A DNA stretch of 64,000 bases from assembly GCF_004323845.1 (NCBI RefSeq), contig NZ_QPGR01000002.1:62001-126000 (forward strand), written 5' to 3'. The DNA is from Campylobacter novaezeelandiae (lineage in GTDB: Bacteria; Campylobacterota; Campylobacteria; Campylobacterales; Campylobacteraceae). Numbering within the stretch: position 1 is the stretch's first letter; each line of letters begins with the position of its first letter. Below, one piece after another: positions 26,658 to 36,964 of this stretch. Below the pieces are notes generated by a model that saw only the letters and a list, made by a program, of their open reading frames with translations, ran no database searches and was not told the DNA's origin. The position numbers and the translations under genes were made by a program.

Positions 26658-27692
26658 TCATTCTCCTGGAAAGTAGTTTGGATTCTTCCAAGGTCCATAT
26701 TTAACTTTTATATATTCTTTTGGATCTAAATTCTGCTGTGGTGATGCAAAATATTCTGGTTTTAAAGAAGGGGATTTACTATAAGCAGTATCAAGCCCTG
26801 CGCGATTTTCAGTTGTTACAATTGGCATTCTTACAAAACCTGTATTCACATAAGCTGCAATATCAAGCGCATCATCATCACTTAAAATAGGATTATCATA
26901 GCTTGCGCCATAAGGCATAGCCGACTTTAAAAATCTTGCTAAAAAAGGTATCATAGACATATGTCCTCCATCAGGATAAATGAGCAACGACGGATAAAGA
27001 TGACCTCCACCTTGTGCATAGTTTTCATTTTTAATCCCTAATCCATTTTCGCCATGACAAGCCATACAATTTTCTTCAAAAAGTTTTTTTCCACGCACAG
27101 GATTGGCTGGGCGATTAGGAAATTTCATTTTAGCAAAAAAATCTCCCTCAAGTCTTACCCCATCTTTAATTCCATAAGCTTTTTTAAGCCATTTAAAATA
27201 AGCTAAAATTGCTTTCATTTCTTTAGAATCATCAGGGAATTTATGAGAATCTGTTCCGCCCATACCACGAATCCTATCCTCTAAAGAAATAATCTTCATT
27301 GTTTCTATATCAAGCTTTGGATAATTATTTATAACATTTAAAAAAGGAATAACATATTTTTTAGTGCCAGGCAAACCATTATTATCATCCATATGGCAAG
27401 CTATACAATTAACCTCATTATTAGTCATTTTAAGCTTCCCTTTAGGTCCTAATGTACTTTCTGTTTTGCTTAAAAGTTGTATGCCATAACGAATTAATTT
27501 TCCCTCTTCTCCTTTTGGCACATCATCAATGCTTAAATTTTTAATTGGCCATTGTTGTATAGGTCTTTTAGAAAATTCTTCAAAATACTTAACACCTTGC
27601 TTGTCGTTAAGCTCTTCTCCAATATTATAATCTTTAAAATTTTTAGCATTAGCCAAACAAATCAACACAAAAATTAAAAATATTTTTTTCAT
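26658..27692 (-). CDS. periplasmic dihaem cytochrome c
   Basis: 344 residues. Signal peptide (1-16, ending ANA). Two c-type haem sites: C96-xx-C99-H100 (CIACH) and C209-xx-C212-H213 (CMACH). The first half resembles SoxA/thiosulphate-dehydrogenase-type cytochrome domains (MGGTDSHKFPDDSKEMKAILAYFKWL); the second is a mono-haem cytochrome c domain with distal Met candidates. It matches the Cj0037c cytochrome of C. jejuni, reported to take part in electron transfer to oxidases. Located before a membrane protein and typA, all leftward. Confidence 0.88.
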   Translation of the reverse strand: MKKIFLIFVLICLANAKNFKDYNIGEELNDKQGVKYFEEFSKRPIQQWPIKNLSIDDVPKGEEGKLIRYGIQLLSKTESTLGPKGKLKMTNNEVNCIACHMDDNNGLPGTKKYVIPFLNVINNYPKLDIETMKIISLEDRIRGMGGTDSHKFPDDSKEMKAILAYFKWLKKAYGIKDGVRLEGDFFAKMKFPNRPANPVRGKKLFEENCMACHGENGLGIKNENYAQGGGHLYPSLLIYPDGGHMSMIPFLARFLKSAMPYGASYDNPILSDDDALDIAAYVNTGFVRMPIVTTENRAGLDTAYSKSPSLKPEYFASPQQNLDPKEYIKVKYGPWKNPNYFPGE

Positions 27693-27759
27693 TACTAAAA
27701 CTCCTTTTATAACATTAGAACCATTTTAGCAAATTAAAAGTTTAATTAAAAACAAAAAA

Positions 27760-28401
27760 TTAATTTAAAAATTTATTTTTAATTATTTGTAGATTTTTTT
27801 CCAAATTTTTTAAATTATGTTCTACAGTTTGTTTAAAATCAATAAAAAACGGACTTGTTAAAGTAGAAATTAAATAGTTCTTTTCTTTTCCAAAACAGAA
27901 CTCAACACTAAAAAATTTATCCTGCAATTTAGTATAAATTTTTTCTTCATTATCAAAATAAGTTTTCTCATTTATTTTTAAAAATTCAATTAAAATACCA
28001 CAAAAATAACGCTTCCTTTCATCTATAAATTGCAAATCATAAATAATAAAATCTTTAAATTCGAAAGTATTAAAGCTCTTAAATTCGCTTAATGTTTCGC
28101 TTAAACCCAAAGCTTCAAATTCTTTTTGATTAATTCCAGTTTGTTTGAATTTTGCTTTAAAACGATATAAAAATGATCTTAGGATATTAATTTCTAGTTC
28201 TTTTTGACTTTTTTTAAGTTTTCTACTTGCAAAACGAAAGAAAAAAATTCCGGCAAAAATAGCCAAAATTAAAGCTATAAGCAAATCTTTAGTAAAAACA
28301 AAAGCTAAAAATCCAACAAGAAAAGCCTCTATAATGCTTAAAAATTTTAAAATAGCCAAACGCTTTATAATAAAAACTCTTTGATTTTCCAAATCCTGCA
28401 T
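27760..28401 (-). CDS. membrane protein of unknown function (Cj0038c-like)
   Basis: 213 residues. Two adjacent transmembrane helices (about 19-36 and 41-55, separated by a short turn) form an N-terminal hairpin; the rest (60-213) is soluble, probably cytoplasmic, rich in Phe and Lys. No known motif. Conserved position next to typA in C. jejuni. Function unknown. Confidence 0.75.
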   Translation of the reverse strand: MQDLENQRVFIIKRLAILKFLSIIEAFLVGFLAFVFTKDLLIALILAIFAGIFFFRFASRKLKKSQKELEINILRSFLYRFKAKFKQTGINQKEFEALGLSETLSEFKSFNTFEFKDFIIYDLQFIDERKRYFCGILIEFLKINEKTYFDNEEKIYTKLQDKFFSVEFCFGKEKNYLISTLTSPFFIDFKQTVEHNLKNLEKNLQIIKNKFLN

Positions 28402-28485
28402 TCGCTATCCTAAATTTAAAACTATGATGATAAACTTTTTTAGAAAAATTTCAAATTTAAAATTTTATAAAAGCAAAATCTAATT

Positions 28486-30306
28486 TTAAGATTTTGCTTT
28501 TTCCATTCTTTTTCTTTGAGTTGGATCAAGATAACGTTTACGCACACGAATATTTTGCGGGGTAACCTCAACAAGCTCATCTTCTTCTATCCACTCTAAA
28601 GCCCTTTCTAGACTTAATTTTCTAGGAGGTACAAGCTTGATAGCATCATCGCTTCCACTTGCTCTAACATTGGTAAGATTTTTCCCTTTAATAGGATTTA
28701 CATCCAAATCATTAGGACGTGAGTGTTCTCCTATAATCATACCTGTATAAACCTTAGTTTGAGGATCAATAAAAAGCACACCTCTATCTTGTAAATTAAA
28801 AAGAGAATACCCTAAAGCAACACCATTTTCCATAGAAATTAATGCTCCATTATTTCGCTTTTCAACTGTACCACCAAAAGGACGAAACTCTAAAAAACTA
28901 TGATTCATTATTCCTTCGCCCTTGGTATCTGTTAAAAATTGACTCCTAAAACCTATAAGTCCACGTGCTGGAATTTCAAATTCTAATCGCGTTTGTCCAT
29001 CTCCTGTTGGCACCATAGTTTTCATTTCAGCTTTTCTTTTGCCAAGTTTTTCTATCACAGCCCCGCTAAATTCATCTGGCACGTCTATAACTAAATGTTC
29101 AAAAGGCTCTGTTTTAACTCCATTTTCAACCTTTACAATAACTTCGGGCCTTCCCATACAAAACTCAAAACCTTCACGACGCATATTTTCAGCCAAAATA
29201 GTGATTTGAAGCTCGCCTCTACCGCTTACTTTAAATTTTCCTTCGCCACTATTTTCATATTTCATGGCAATATTTGTTTTCATTTCAGCTTCTAGACGTT
29301 CTGCAATTTTATTCGAGGTAACATGTTTGCCTTCGGTTCCTGCTAATGGGCCATCATTGACAGAAAAAACTATACTCAAAGTTGGCTCTTCTATATGCAA
29401 AGGATCAAGAGGCATAGGGTTATTAGGATCTACAATACTATCTCCTACATCTAAAGCTTCAAAACCAGCAATAGCCACTATATCACCACTTTGTGCTTCA
29501 TCAATATCCATTTTTTCTAAACCCATAAAACCTATAAGTTTTGAAATTCTTCCATTTACTTTAGTTCCATCAGCTTTTGCAAGCATTACACTTTGATTTT
29601 TTTTCACACTTCCATTAAAAATTCTTGCAATTCCTATTTTGCCCACAAAATTATCATAGCCTAATGTAAAAACTTGAAGCTGTAAAGGATTTTCATTATT
29701 TCCACTTGGAGCAGGAACACGCTCTAAGATTGTTTTAAAAAGGGGTTCCATATTATCACTTGTATCATTTAAATCAAGTTTTGCATAACCATTTTTTGCT
29801 GCTGCATAAACTATAGCAAAATCAAGTTGCTCATCATTTGCATCTAAAGCTACAAAAAGATCAAAAATTTCATTGATCACACGCTCAGGATCAGCGGCTG
29901 GTTTATCAATTTTATTGATCACTACTATAGGCTTAAGACCTAAAGATAAAGCTTTTTTAACTACAAATTTAGTTTGAGGCATAACTCCTTCTTGCGCATC
30001 AACCAAAAGTAAAACCCCATCTATCATTTTTAAAACACGCTCTACTTCTCCACCAAAATCAGCATGACCTGGAGTATCAATAATATTTATCTTAGTTCCC
30101 TTATAATTAATAGCAGTATTTTTAGAAAGTATAGTAATACCTCTTTCTTTTTCTATATCATTGCTATCCATCACACGTTCTGAAATTTGCTCTCTATCGC
30201 TAAAAGTCCCTGATTGTTTAAGCAATTCATCAACCATTGTAGTTTTACCATGATCAACGTGAGCAATAACTGCAATATTTCTAATATTTTCCAAAATTTT
30301 CTCCAA
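28486..30306 (-). CDS. typA: ribosome-associated GTPase TypA/BipA
   Basis: 606 residues. Elongation-factor-like G domain: [33 protein letters not shown]; then EF-G domain III and V modules and the TypA-specific C-terminal domain ([21 protein letters not shown], then [12 protein letters not shown]). It aids ribosome assembly and stress growth. Length is standard. ATG 30306 is followed upstream by an AT-rich region shared with the divergent sigma-54 promoter. Confidence 0.96.
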   Translation of the reverse strand: MEKILENIRNIAVIAHVDHGKTTMVDELLKQSGTFSDREQISERVMDSNDIEKERGITILSKNTAINYKGTKINIIDTPGHADFGGEVERVLKMIDGVLLLVDAQEGVMPQTKFVVKKALSLGLKPIVVINKIDKPAADPERVINEIFDLFVALDANDEQLDFAIVYAAAKNGYAKLDLNDTSDNMEPLFKTILERVPAPSGNNENPLQLQVFTLGYDNFVGKIGIARIFNGSVKKNQSVMLAKADGTKVNGRISKLIGFMGLEKMDIDEAQSGDIVAIAGFEALDVGDSIVDPNNPMPLDPLHIEEPTLSIVFSVNDGPLAGTEGKHVTSNKIAERLEAEMKTNIAMKYENSGEGKFKVSGRGELQITILAENMRREGFEFCMGRPEVIVKVENGVKTEPFEHLVIDVPDEFSGAVIEKLGKRKAEMKTMVPTGDGQTRLEFEIPARGLIGFRSQFLTDTKGEGIMNHSFLEFRPFGGTVEKRNNGALISMENGVALGYSLFNLQDRGVLFIDPQTKVYTGMIIGEHSRPNDLDVNPIKGKNLTNVRASGSDDAIKLVPPRKLSLERALEWIEEDELVEVTPQNIRVRKRYLDPTQRKRMEKAKS

Positions 30307-30369
30307 AGCTTCAAAATTTAAAAAATAAAAATTATATATAAAAAATACTTAAAAATTAAAAATTAAAAA

Positions 30370-30386
30370 TTGGAACACTTGTTGCT
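30370..30386 (+). promoter_or_regulatory. sigma-54 promoter of the hook-assembly operon
   Basis: TTGGAACACTTGTTGCT matches the RpoN consensus TTGGCAC-N5-TTGCT with the invariant GG-N10-GC spacing. It lies 40 nt before ATG 30426, as expected for class 2 flagellar genes controlled by FlgR/FlgS and RpoN. Confidence 0.85.
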
Positions 30387-30425
30387 TTGTTCAATCATGT
30401 AAAACCAAAATTGAAGGAAATTAAA

Positions 30426-30749
30426 ATGTCAAAACCATTAAATCAAGAAATTTTAGAAGGATTAAATCCTGAGATTACAATTAAAAAAGATAATACTCTT
30501 TTAGAAATTTTAAATCTTTTAGAAATTTTAAAATCAAACACAAATGAAAAAATGGCAAGAATTTCAGGCGAGTTAACAGAATTATTATCTCACAATGAAA
30601 ATTTTATAAAAATTCAAAAAGCTGATAATTTAAATGAGTTATTACAAATTCTTACAGAAATAAGCAACAAAATGATTAAAGTTCATAATAGCGATTTTCT
30701 AAAAGAAAAATTTCCTGTACTTAAAAAAAGTAAATTTTTAAATTATTAA
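30426..30749 (+). CDS. small flagellar-operon protein (Cj0040-like)
   Basis: 107 residues from ATG 30426 (GAAGGAAATTAAA just upstream); a TTG start at 30387 would begin on the promoter and is rejected. Entirely helical and charged, with repeated ILNLLEILK units around residues 20-35 and no membrane segment. Function unknown, but it is the first gene behind a sigma-54 promoter and before fliK, which suggests a hook-assembly accessory. Confidence 0.78.
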   Translation: MSKPLNQEILEGLNPEITIKKDNTLLEILNLLEILKSNTNEKMARISGELTELLSHNENFIKIQKADNLNELLQILTEISNKMIKVHNSDFLKEKFPVLKKSKFLNY

Positions 30750-30757
30750 GGATAGTT

Positions 30758-32545
30758 ATGTCAAGCCTAACCTCACAAAATGATATATTAAATTTAAATT
30801 CTAGCTCCAATAATTCTAAAACGAATTTTAGCAAAACAGACAAAATAAAAGAAAATAAAAATGCTGAGGTTAAGGATACAAAAAATCAAAAAGAAAGCAA
30901 CAAAGAAGATACTGAAGATTTTTTAAATTCATTGCTTAATTCTATAGAAGAAACCAATGAATTTTTACCAGATAATATGAAAATCAGTAAAAAAGAAGTT
31001 CTTGATGAAGCTTTAAATAAGCTCCAGCAAGGTGCTTTTGATGAAAATGATAAGATAAGTATTTTTGAGTCAGCCTCTTTTATGCAGATTCTTTCTATGC
31101 TTGATAAACTAAAAGCTAATTCATCAGATATCAAGCTTGGGAATTTAAGCTCTCAATTAATACAAACTGTTAAAACAGAAGCTAATTTTAATGCTTTAAA
31201 AAAAGCAAATAATTTAAGCGAACTGTTAAATATAGCAAAAGATTTAGGCTTAAATGTTAAAAATATAAAAGTGGATCGTTTACTTGATCTAAAGGCCACT
31301 TTTCCAAATTTAGATAAAGCAGATTTTTTTAAAAATTCTATTGACAATGTTTTTAAAGAAATTATTCATAATAAAATAACTCATCTTATTAAAAATAAAG
31401 AAAGCAACACTAGCACCAACACAAAATCACCCTTAGTGCAAAACAAACTCAAAGAAAAAAATACAAATTCTTTGCTTTCTGAAACTCTAAAAAACCTTGA
31501 TCTTTTAATTAAAGATAAAAAAGAAAGCAAAAAAAGCAATGAACAAGATTTAAATGAAACCATAAAAACAAAAATTAAAGACATTAAAAATGATATTTTA
31601 CAAAATCAAGAAACTAAAAAAGAAAACATAAAAGAAGAATTAAAAAATACTAAAACCGAAATCAAACAAGAAAAAACTGAGTCTTCTTTAAAAGATATTA
31701 AAACTGAAGCTGATAAAAATTTAGATAATAAAATTAAAGACATCCAAAAAAAAGAACAAATTCTTAAACAAGAAGAAATAATAAAACAAGAAAAAATAGT
31801 AAAAAATGATAACCTCAATAAGAATGAAACTATAAAAAATTCCCAAATCATTAGTTCAAATCAAAAAGAATTAAATATTAATCAAAAAGATCTTAAACAA
31901 GAAAATCACAAAGATTTAAAACAAGTCAGTCTTGATCAAAAAATCAATCCAGAAAATATAACAGATAAAATTTCAAAAGAGTTAAATAAAAACAATAATT
32001 CTACTTTTGATAATAATCAAAATAAAGATTTAAACCAAAATTCAAATAATCAAAATAAAGAAGAAAAATCTATAGAAAAAAATTCTGAAGATTTAAATTC
32101 TTTGATTAAAGAATTAAGCAAAATCAATCACAATCAAATCAGAAATGCTACAAATGCAAAAGAAACCTTACAATATTTTTCACAAGATTTAAAAGAAGCT
32201 GTAGAACAGTATAAAGCTCCTATTACAAAAATTAGCATCACCCTAAATCCGTCTAATTTAGGAGAAGTTGAAGTAACCTTAGTTCAAAGAGGAAACAATT
32301 TACACATTAATTTTAATTCTAATACCAATGCTATGAATCTTTTTATCCAAAATCAGGCGGAGTTTAAAAATTCTCTTGTCAATATGGGATTTACAGGACT
32401 TGAAATGAATTTTAGCGATCAAGGAAAAAAAGATCAAAATCAAAATCAAGGAAAAAATCGTAGTGGTTATGGTTTTAAAGATGCTTTAGATAGTCAAAAT
32501 GAGGAAAAAATTAATCTAGAGCTTGTTTTAGCAAAATATTTCTAA
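30758..32545 (+). CDS. fliK: flagellar hook-length control protein FliK
   Basis: 595 residues. The first 430 are low-complexity, rich in Lys, Asn, Glu and Gln, the usual secreted ruler segment. The C-terminal FliK domain spans about 455-560 (PITKISITLNPSNLGEVEVTLVQRG, then ALVNMGFTGLEM-like). Exported through the flagellar T3SS and switches export specificity when the hook is full length. Campylobacter fliK sequences diverge strongly outside the C-terminal domain. Confidence 0.93.
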   Translation: MSSLTSQNDILNLNSSSNNSKTNFSKTDKIKENKNAEVKDTKNQKESNKEDTEDFLNSLLNSIEETNEFLPDNMKISKKEVLDEALNKLQQGAFDENDKISIFESASFMQILSMLDKLKANSSDIKLGNLSSQLIQTVKTEANFNALKKANNLSELLNIAKDLGLNVKNIKVDRLLDLKATFPNLDKADFFKNSIDNVFKEIIHNKITHLIKNKESNTSTNTKSPLVQNKLKEKNTNSLLSETLKNLDLLIKDKKESKKSNEQDLNETIKTKIKDIKNDILQNQETKKENIKEELKNTKTEIKQEKTESSLKDIKTEADKNLDNKIKDIQKKEQILKQEEIIKQEKIVKNDNLNKNETIKNSQIISSNQKELNINQKDLKQENHKDLKQVSLDQKINPENITDKISKELNKNNNSTFDNNQNKDLNQNSNNQNKEEKSIEKNSEDLNSLIKELSKINHNQIRNATNAKETLQYFSQDLKEAVEQYKAPITKISITLNPSNLGEVEVTLVQRGNNLHINFNSNTNAMNLFIQNQAEFKNSLVNMGFTGLEMNFSDQGKKDQNQNQGKNRSGYGFKDALDSQNEEKINLELVLAKYF

Positions 32546-32546
32546 A

Positions 32547-32563
32547 TTGGAATGGTTTTTGCT
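32547..32563 (+). promoter_or_regulatory. sigma-54 promoter upstream of flgD
   Basis: TTGGAATGGTTTTTGCT fits the RpoN consensus with GG-N10-GC spacing. It starts one base after the fliK stop, 36 nt before the flgD ATG, giving flgD-flgE an internal promoter in addition to the upstream one. Confidence 0.85.
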
Positions 32564-32598
32564 TTTAATTAAAAAATACTTAATATAAAAAGGATTTT

Positions 32599-33519
32599 AT
32601 GATGTCAACAACAACTTGGAATAGCAATCTTAATTGGACAAATACCGCTAATACTAGCACAACTAATAAAACAACCAAAACCGATAGTTCATCTAGCTCT
32701 AGTAATAGCTCTGGTATAGTCAGCAACCCAAATGCTACCTTGGATAAAGATGCATTCTTAAAACTTCTTTTAATAGAACTCCAACATCAAGATCCAACTG
32801 ATCCTATGGATAGCGATAAAATGCTTACTCAAACTTCCCAACTTGCTGCACTAGAAATGCAACAAAATACTAATAACACTATGCAGCAAATGGTTAAGAC
32901 TATGCAACTACTTTCAAATTCTATGAGCACTGGTATGAGTATCTCTGCTGTAGGTGCTATAGGAAAAATGGCCACAGTTAATGCAAATACTATTAAATTA
33001 ACTGGTGCTGATGAAGTTATTGCACTTAAAATGTATTTGCCTGAAGATTCCGATGATAAAGGTATTACTTTAGAAGTTTATGATAAAAATAACAAATTAG
33101 TATTTTCAGAAAAAAGCAATGAGGGAAAAGAAGTTTCAAAAGGACTTTTTACTTTAGAATGGCCAGGTAGAAATAATGATGGGGTTTATGCCGGAGATGG
33201 AGAGTATACCGTTAAAGTGGTTTATAATAATAAAAATGGAGAGAAAATCACAGCAAATTATGGTTCATATCCTATAGAAGCTATTAAATTTATAGATGGA
33301 ATTGCTTATGCTAAAATGGGGGGTCAATACGTTAAATTTGATGATATTGCCGAAATTGCAGAATATAAAACTTCAAGCGGAAGTTCTCAAACACCAAGTG
33401 AGCCAGACGAAAATCCTGAAGAACCAGATGAGCCAAGTAAGCCAGACGAAAATCCTGAAGAATCTGTAGATTCTGATTTTTCAAAACCAGAAAGTTTTTA
33501 TAGCACGTGGAGACATTAA
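32599..33519 (+). CDS. flgD: flagellar hook-capping protein FlgD
   Basis: 306 residues. The N-terminal export region (LDKDAFLKLLLIELQHQDPTDPMDSDKMLTQTSQLAALEM) is the FlgD signature; the central part (about 115-235) has the Tudor/Fn3 hook-cap domains with LEWPGRNNDGVYAGDGEYTVKV. The C-terminal tail contains a 13-residue acidic/Pro repeat in two copies (PSEPDENPEEPDE, PSKPDENPEESVD), encoded by a 39-bp-period DNA repeat. Two adjacent ATG codons (32599, 32602); either could be the start. Confidence 0.94.
   Translation: MMSTTTWNSNLNWTNTANTSTTNKTTKTDSSSSSSNSSGIVSNPNATLDKDAFLKLLLIELQHQDPTDPMDSDKMLTQTSQLAALEMQQNTNNTMQQMVKTMQLLSNSMSTGMSISAVGAIGKMATVNANTIKLTGADEVIALKMYLPEDSDDKGITLEVYDKNNKLVFSEKSNEGKEVSKGLFTLEWPGRNNDGVYAGDGEYTVKVVYNNKNGEKITANYGSYPIEAIKFIDGIAYAKMGGQYVKFDDIAEIAEYKTSSGSSQTPSEPDENPEEPDEPSKPDENPEESVDSDFSKPESFYSTWRH
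33394..33462 (+). repeat. 39-bp-period tandem repeat in the 3' end of flgD
   Basis: A 30-base stretch starting at 33394 recurs at 33433 with one mismatch (G to A). The period of 39 bp keeps the frame, so copy changes would alter only the length of the acidic tail of FlgD. Confidence 0.8.
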
Positions 33520-33522
33520 GCC

Positions 33523-35160
33523 ATGATGAACTCATTTTATAATGGAATTTCTGGAGTAAAGTCAAATAGTTTTGGTATAGATATTTCAGCTAATAATATA
33601 GCCAATGTTAATACCATAGGCTTTAAAAACTCAAACGCTGAATTTAAAGATGTATTTTATAATACTATTACATCTCAATCTACAAACCCAGGACAAGGCG
33701 GGTATGGCTCAACTTCAGCTTCTTCAAAATTAGATTTTTCTCAAGGCTCTCCTGTCGCAAGTGAAGGAGAATTTGATGTGGCACTACAAGGAAAAGGTTT
33801 TTTTGGGGTTTTAGGATCAGATGGAGGGGCTTATTATACAAGGAATGGATCTTTTAGAAGAGATGCTAATGGATACCTTGTGGATTCTTATGGAAACTAT
33901 GTTTTAGGAACAATGAATCCTGCCTTTACAGGCATTAACTATAGCGACAGAGTTGCTGGACTTATGGGGGATTATCTTGATACAGGAACTCCTGTAAATA
34001 ATGGCTTTACAATTGGATCAAATGATTCTTTTACTTTAGGAACAACAACCTCCCAAGGAGCTATTAAAGTTCCTGTAAATATGTATCTGCCTCCTCAAGT
34101 AACTCAAAATGTAAAATGGAGCGGAAGCTTAAATACCAATACAACAACAGAAGTAGTTAAAATAGATCTTGATCCTAGTAAATTTAATATTACAAAAACT
34201 GAAGATGGAAAATACATAGTTAGCGGAAGTGTTAGCAAAGAAGATGTATATAGTGCTAAAGCAGGTGATAGAATTATTTTAAATTTTACAGATGATAATG
34301 GAGTTAAGACAAGTTTTGAAGCAACTTTAGATGAAAATTTAAATTTTAAAAGTAATGAACTTGATTTAAAAGGTTTAGATGAAAATAGCATCAAACTTGA
34401 TACGGCGCAAATTTCAACAGAACAGCAAAAAGCCAATAAAGATATCCTAGAATCTCCTATATACAATGCAGATGGAAGCAAAAGCACTTTAAGGGTTACA
34501 CTCGAAAGAGTTCTACCACAAGAAGGCGATAATATACAATATAAAGCTATTGCACAAATTTATGATTCTAATGGAAATGCAGTAGGTAATCCAACTGAAG
34601 GAAATATGGTTTTTGATAAAAACGGGGCTTTGCTTCAAAACAATATCACAAGCATTGCAAATCCAAATGGTGGAACTATTAATATAGATCTAGGAACCCC
34701 ATATGATCCTAATAAACCAGGTTCAGGTTATAGTGGAATTTACATTAAACAAGGGACAGAAAAAGATATACTTACACAGCAAGATGGCGTAGCTGAAGGA
34801 TTTTTTGAGAAATATAGCATATCAGATGATGGAAGTATAGTTGCACAATTTAGCAATGGTAAAAATGGTATTGTTGGAAAACTTGCTCTTTATAACTTCA
34901 TAAACGAACAAGGTTTAGCAGCAATAGGAGATAATATTTTTGCAGCTACAGCAAACAGTGGGGATCCTACTTTTATAATGAAAGATGGAAAATTAGTCAA
35001 TACTGCTAAATTTAAAGGTGGATATCTAGAACAGTCTAACGTGGATTTAAGTGTAGAACTTTCAAACCTTATTGTAATGCAAAAAGCTTTTGATGCAAGT
35101 TCAAAAAGTATTACAACAAGTGATCAAATGATTCAAAAAGCTATAAATATGAAAAGATAA
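33523..35160 (+). CDS. flgE: flagellar hook protein FlgE-family
   Basis: 545 residues. N-terminal rod/hook motif (FYNGISGVKSNSFGIDISANNIANVNTIGFKNSNAEFKDVFY) and C-terminal VDLSVELSNLIVMQKAFDASSKSITTSDQMIQKAINMKR give the coiled-coil D0 domain; the middle is the variable D1-D2 part. Length equals the FlgE-like protein beside flgD in C. jejuni, distinct from the larger (over 800 aa) hook protein encoded elsewhere there. Which of the two builds the hook in this strain cannot be read here. Confidence 0.93.
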   Translation: MMNSFYNGISGVKSNSFGIDISANNIANVNTIGFKNSNAEFKDVFYNTITSQSTNPGQGGYGSTSASSKLDFSQGSPVASEGEFDVALQGKGFFGVLGSDGGAYYTRNGSFRRDANGYLVDSYGNYVLGTMNPAFTGINYSDRVAGLMGDYLDTGTPVNNGFTIGSNDSFTLGTTTSQGAIKVPVNMYLPPQVTQNVKWSGSLNTNTTTEVVKIDLDPSKFNITKTEDGKYIVSGSVSKEDVYSAKAGDRIILNFTDDNGVKTSFEATLDENLNFKSNELDLKGLDENSIKLDTAQISTEQQKANKDILESPIYNADGSKSTLRVTLERVLPQEGDNIQYKAIAQIYDSNGNAVGNPTEGNMVFDKNGALLQNNITSIANPNGGTINIDLGTPYDPNKPGSGYSGIYIKQGTEKDILTQQDGVAEGFFEKYSISDDGSIVAQFSNGKNGIVGKLALYNFINEQGLAAIGDNIFAATANSGDPTFIMKDGKLVNTAKFKGGYLEQSNVDLSVELSNLIVMQKAFDASSKSITTSDQMIQKAINMKR

Positions 35161-35172
35161 TTTTATCTTTTC
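35151..35172. terminator. bidirectional hairpin overlapping the flgE stop codon
   Basis: GAAAAGATAA (35151-35160) pairs with TTATCTTTTC (35163-35172), 2-nt loop. It includes the TAA of flgE and the TGA side of the FapA-like gene at 35171, so both convergent genes end in it. Confidence 0.65.
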
Positions 35173-36964
35173 ATTGTTTTAAATAGTCAAAAACAGAACT
35201 AAATTCTTTTAATTCAATTTCGCTATATTTTTCACATTCTTTTATAGTTGGGTTTTGATTTTGAAAACTTATACTTAAATTACTTGATACTAAATTATAT
35301 TTATGTTCATCTTTGTTTATATTAAAACAAATAAAATTTCCAATATCTATTTTAGCATTTGTGCAAATATGTATTTTTACTCCATCCATTTTTTCATTAA
35401 GTTTATCAATCTTAGAACTAATTTCAAATTTTAAATTTATCAATTCTTTATACTGCTCAATCAAAAAATTATATTTATTTAACTTTTCGCTATAAGCGCT
35501 TAAAAGAAGTTTGCATTTTTTAGCATTAATAAAATTAGTTTGTTCACTCAATAAATATTTATAAGTTTTTTCTAAATTCAAAAGAACTATTTTTAAAGAA
35601 TGTTCTAGTTTTACACTTAAATCTTTAAAATTAAATAATTCTTTATTTGATTTTTCAATATCACTATATTCAAAATAAATTTTATTATTATCTTTCATAC
35701 AATTTTCAACAATAAGCTTTTTTCTAGGATAAATTTTATTACCCTTTAAACAATCTTTAATAAAAATATTATCAGCTTCTATAATTGCACCAGAACATTT
35801 TTCTATATAAACATCCTTAGCCTTAACATGTCCTTGCTCTAAATTTTTAATATAAACACAATCTGCTTGCAAAAATCCCTTATGGATATTTATAAAAACA
35901 TCACTTCCATAAATTTGTGATTTTGCATGTGTAGCACCTTGGATAATTATTGTTTTACCATGCAATTGTGTATATCCAACATTGCCATTTATTTTTACTT
36001 TAGAAGTTTGAATATTTACTATACCTGATTTAACAGCATCATCTATTGAATTATTAACAATTTCGACACAAACATCTTCATCTAAGTCTGTTTTGATTGT
36101 TCCTGTCGTCTTAAGTCCAACCTGAGAAACTTTTAATGTATTTGAAATTCCATAACCTTCATTATCTTGAAACAAAAATCCATATTTTGCACTGTAGTAT
36201 TTTATCCTATCATTGAAATTGATCTCATATATACTTTGATCTTTAAGTTTAAAAGGGTTATTTAAAAATTTAATTTCTTTTGGAAGTATGGGCTTTCCTT
36301 GTAAATTCTTTCCTTTTTTGCCTTCTATTTTTAAAACATATTCAAAAAGCAACTCATCTTTTTGAACAGGTCTGCAATAATCCTTCTCATCATAAGTATG
36401 ATCTAGCTTATCATCTAAATGTCTATGAAATTTTACCTCATCAATTTTTCCTTCTTGAGTATCAACCCCTCGACTTATAATAATTTCATATTCTTTATCT
36501 TTAAAACCTTGTTTTATGGCTTGGACAATATTATTAATATTATTGTCTAAATTTCTATCCAATCTTATAATAAGAATTTTATATTTTACCATACCTTTAA
36601 AAAGTTCTTGAAAAATATCATTTTTAAGCTCGGTATAATAGCTTAAATTGCTAGAAACCACCAAACTTGCTTTTAAACAAAGTAAATTTTTATCACTTTT
36701 AAAAGAAAATTTAAACAATTTTGAATTTTTTGGAACCATTTCTATCAAAAATTCCTGAGTTATATCTTGAAAGCCATCTAAAAAGAATTCATCAGAATAA
36801 AATAAATTTAAATCTTCTTCTTGATAAGTTTTCTTTTTCCTAGTTTTAAAATTTGTACAAATTGTATTATAGTTTAATATCTTAAAATCTAACTCTTGAG
36901 ACGTTTTGTTTTGTTCTTGTTTTAAAGACTCGTAGGGATTAAAAGTTTTTATTAATTTTGACAT
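35171..36964 (-). CDS. FapA/DUF342-like protein (Cj0044c-like)
   Basis: About 597 residues from ATG 36964, the start behind GGTTTGGAA; a longer frame to 36991 is unlikely. The middle (about 260-420) has the FapA beta-helix pattern of polymer-bactofilin-type repeats: VNIQTSKVKINGNVGYTQLHGKTIIIQGATHAKSQIYG, FIKDCLKGNKIYPRKKLIVEN. The C-terminal third is coiled coil. DUF342/FapA proteins occur with flagellar and cell-shape genes; role here unknown. It overlaps the end of the upstream hemerythrin by 26 nt, so co-expressed, and converges on flgE. Confidence 0.78.
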   Translation of the reverse strand: MSKLIKTFNPYESLKQEQNKTSQELDFKILNYNTICTNFKTRKKKTYQEEDLNLFYSDEFFLDGFQDITQEFLIEMVPKNSKLFKFSFKSDKNLLCLKASLVVSSNLSYYTELKNDIFQELFKGMVKYKILIIRLDRNLDNNINNIVQAIKQGFKDKEYEIIISRGVDTQEGKIDEVKFHRHLDDKLDHTYDEKDYCRPVQKDELLFEYVLKIEGKKGKNLQGKPILPKEIKFLNNPFKLKDQSIYEINFNDRIKYYSAKYGFLFQDNEGYGISNTLKVSQVGLKTTGTIKTDLDEDVCVEIVNNSIDDAVKSGIVNIQTSKVKINGNVGYTQLHGKTIIIQGATHAKSQIYGSDVFINIHKGFLQADCVYIKNLEQGHVKAKDVYIEKCSGAIIEADNIFIKDCLKGNKIYPRKKLIVENCMKDNNKIYFEYSDIEKSNKELFNFKDLSVKLEHSLKIVLLNLEKTYKYLLSEQTNFINAKKCKLLLSAYSEKLNKYNFLIEQYKELINLKFEISSKIDKLNEKMDGVKIHICTNAKIDIGNFICFNINKDEHKYNLVSSNLSISFQNQNPTIKECEKYSEIELKEFSSVFDYLKQ

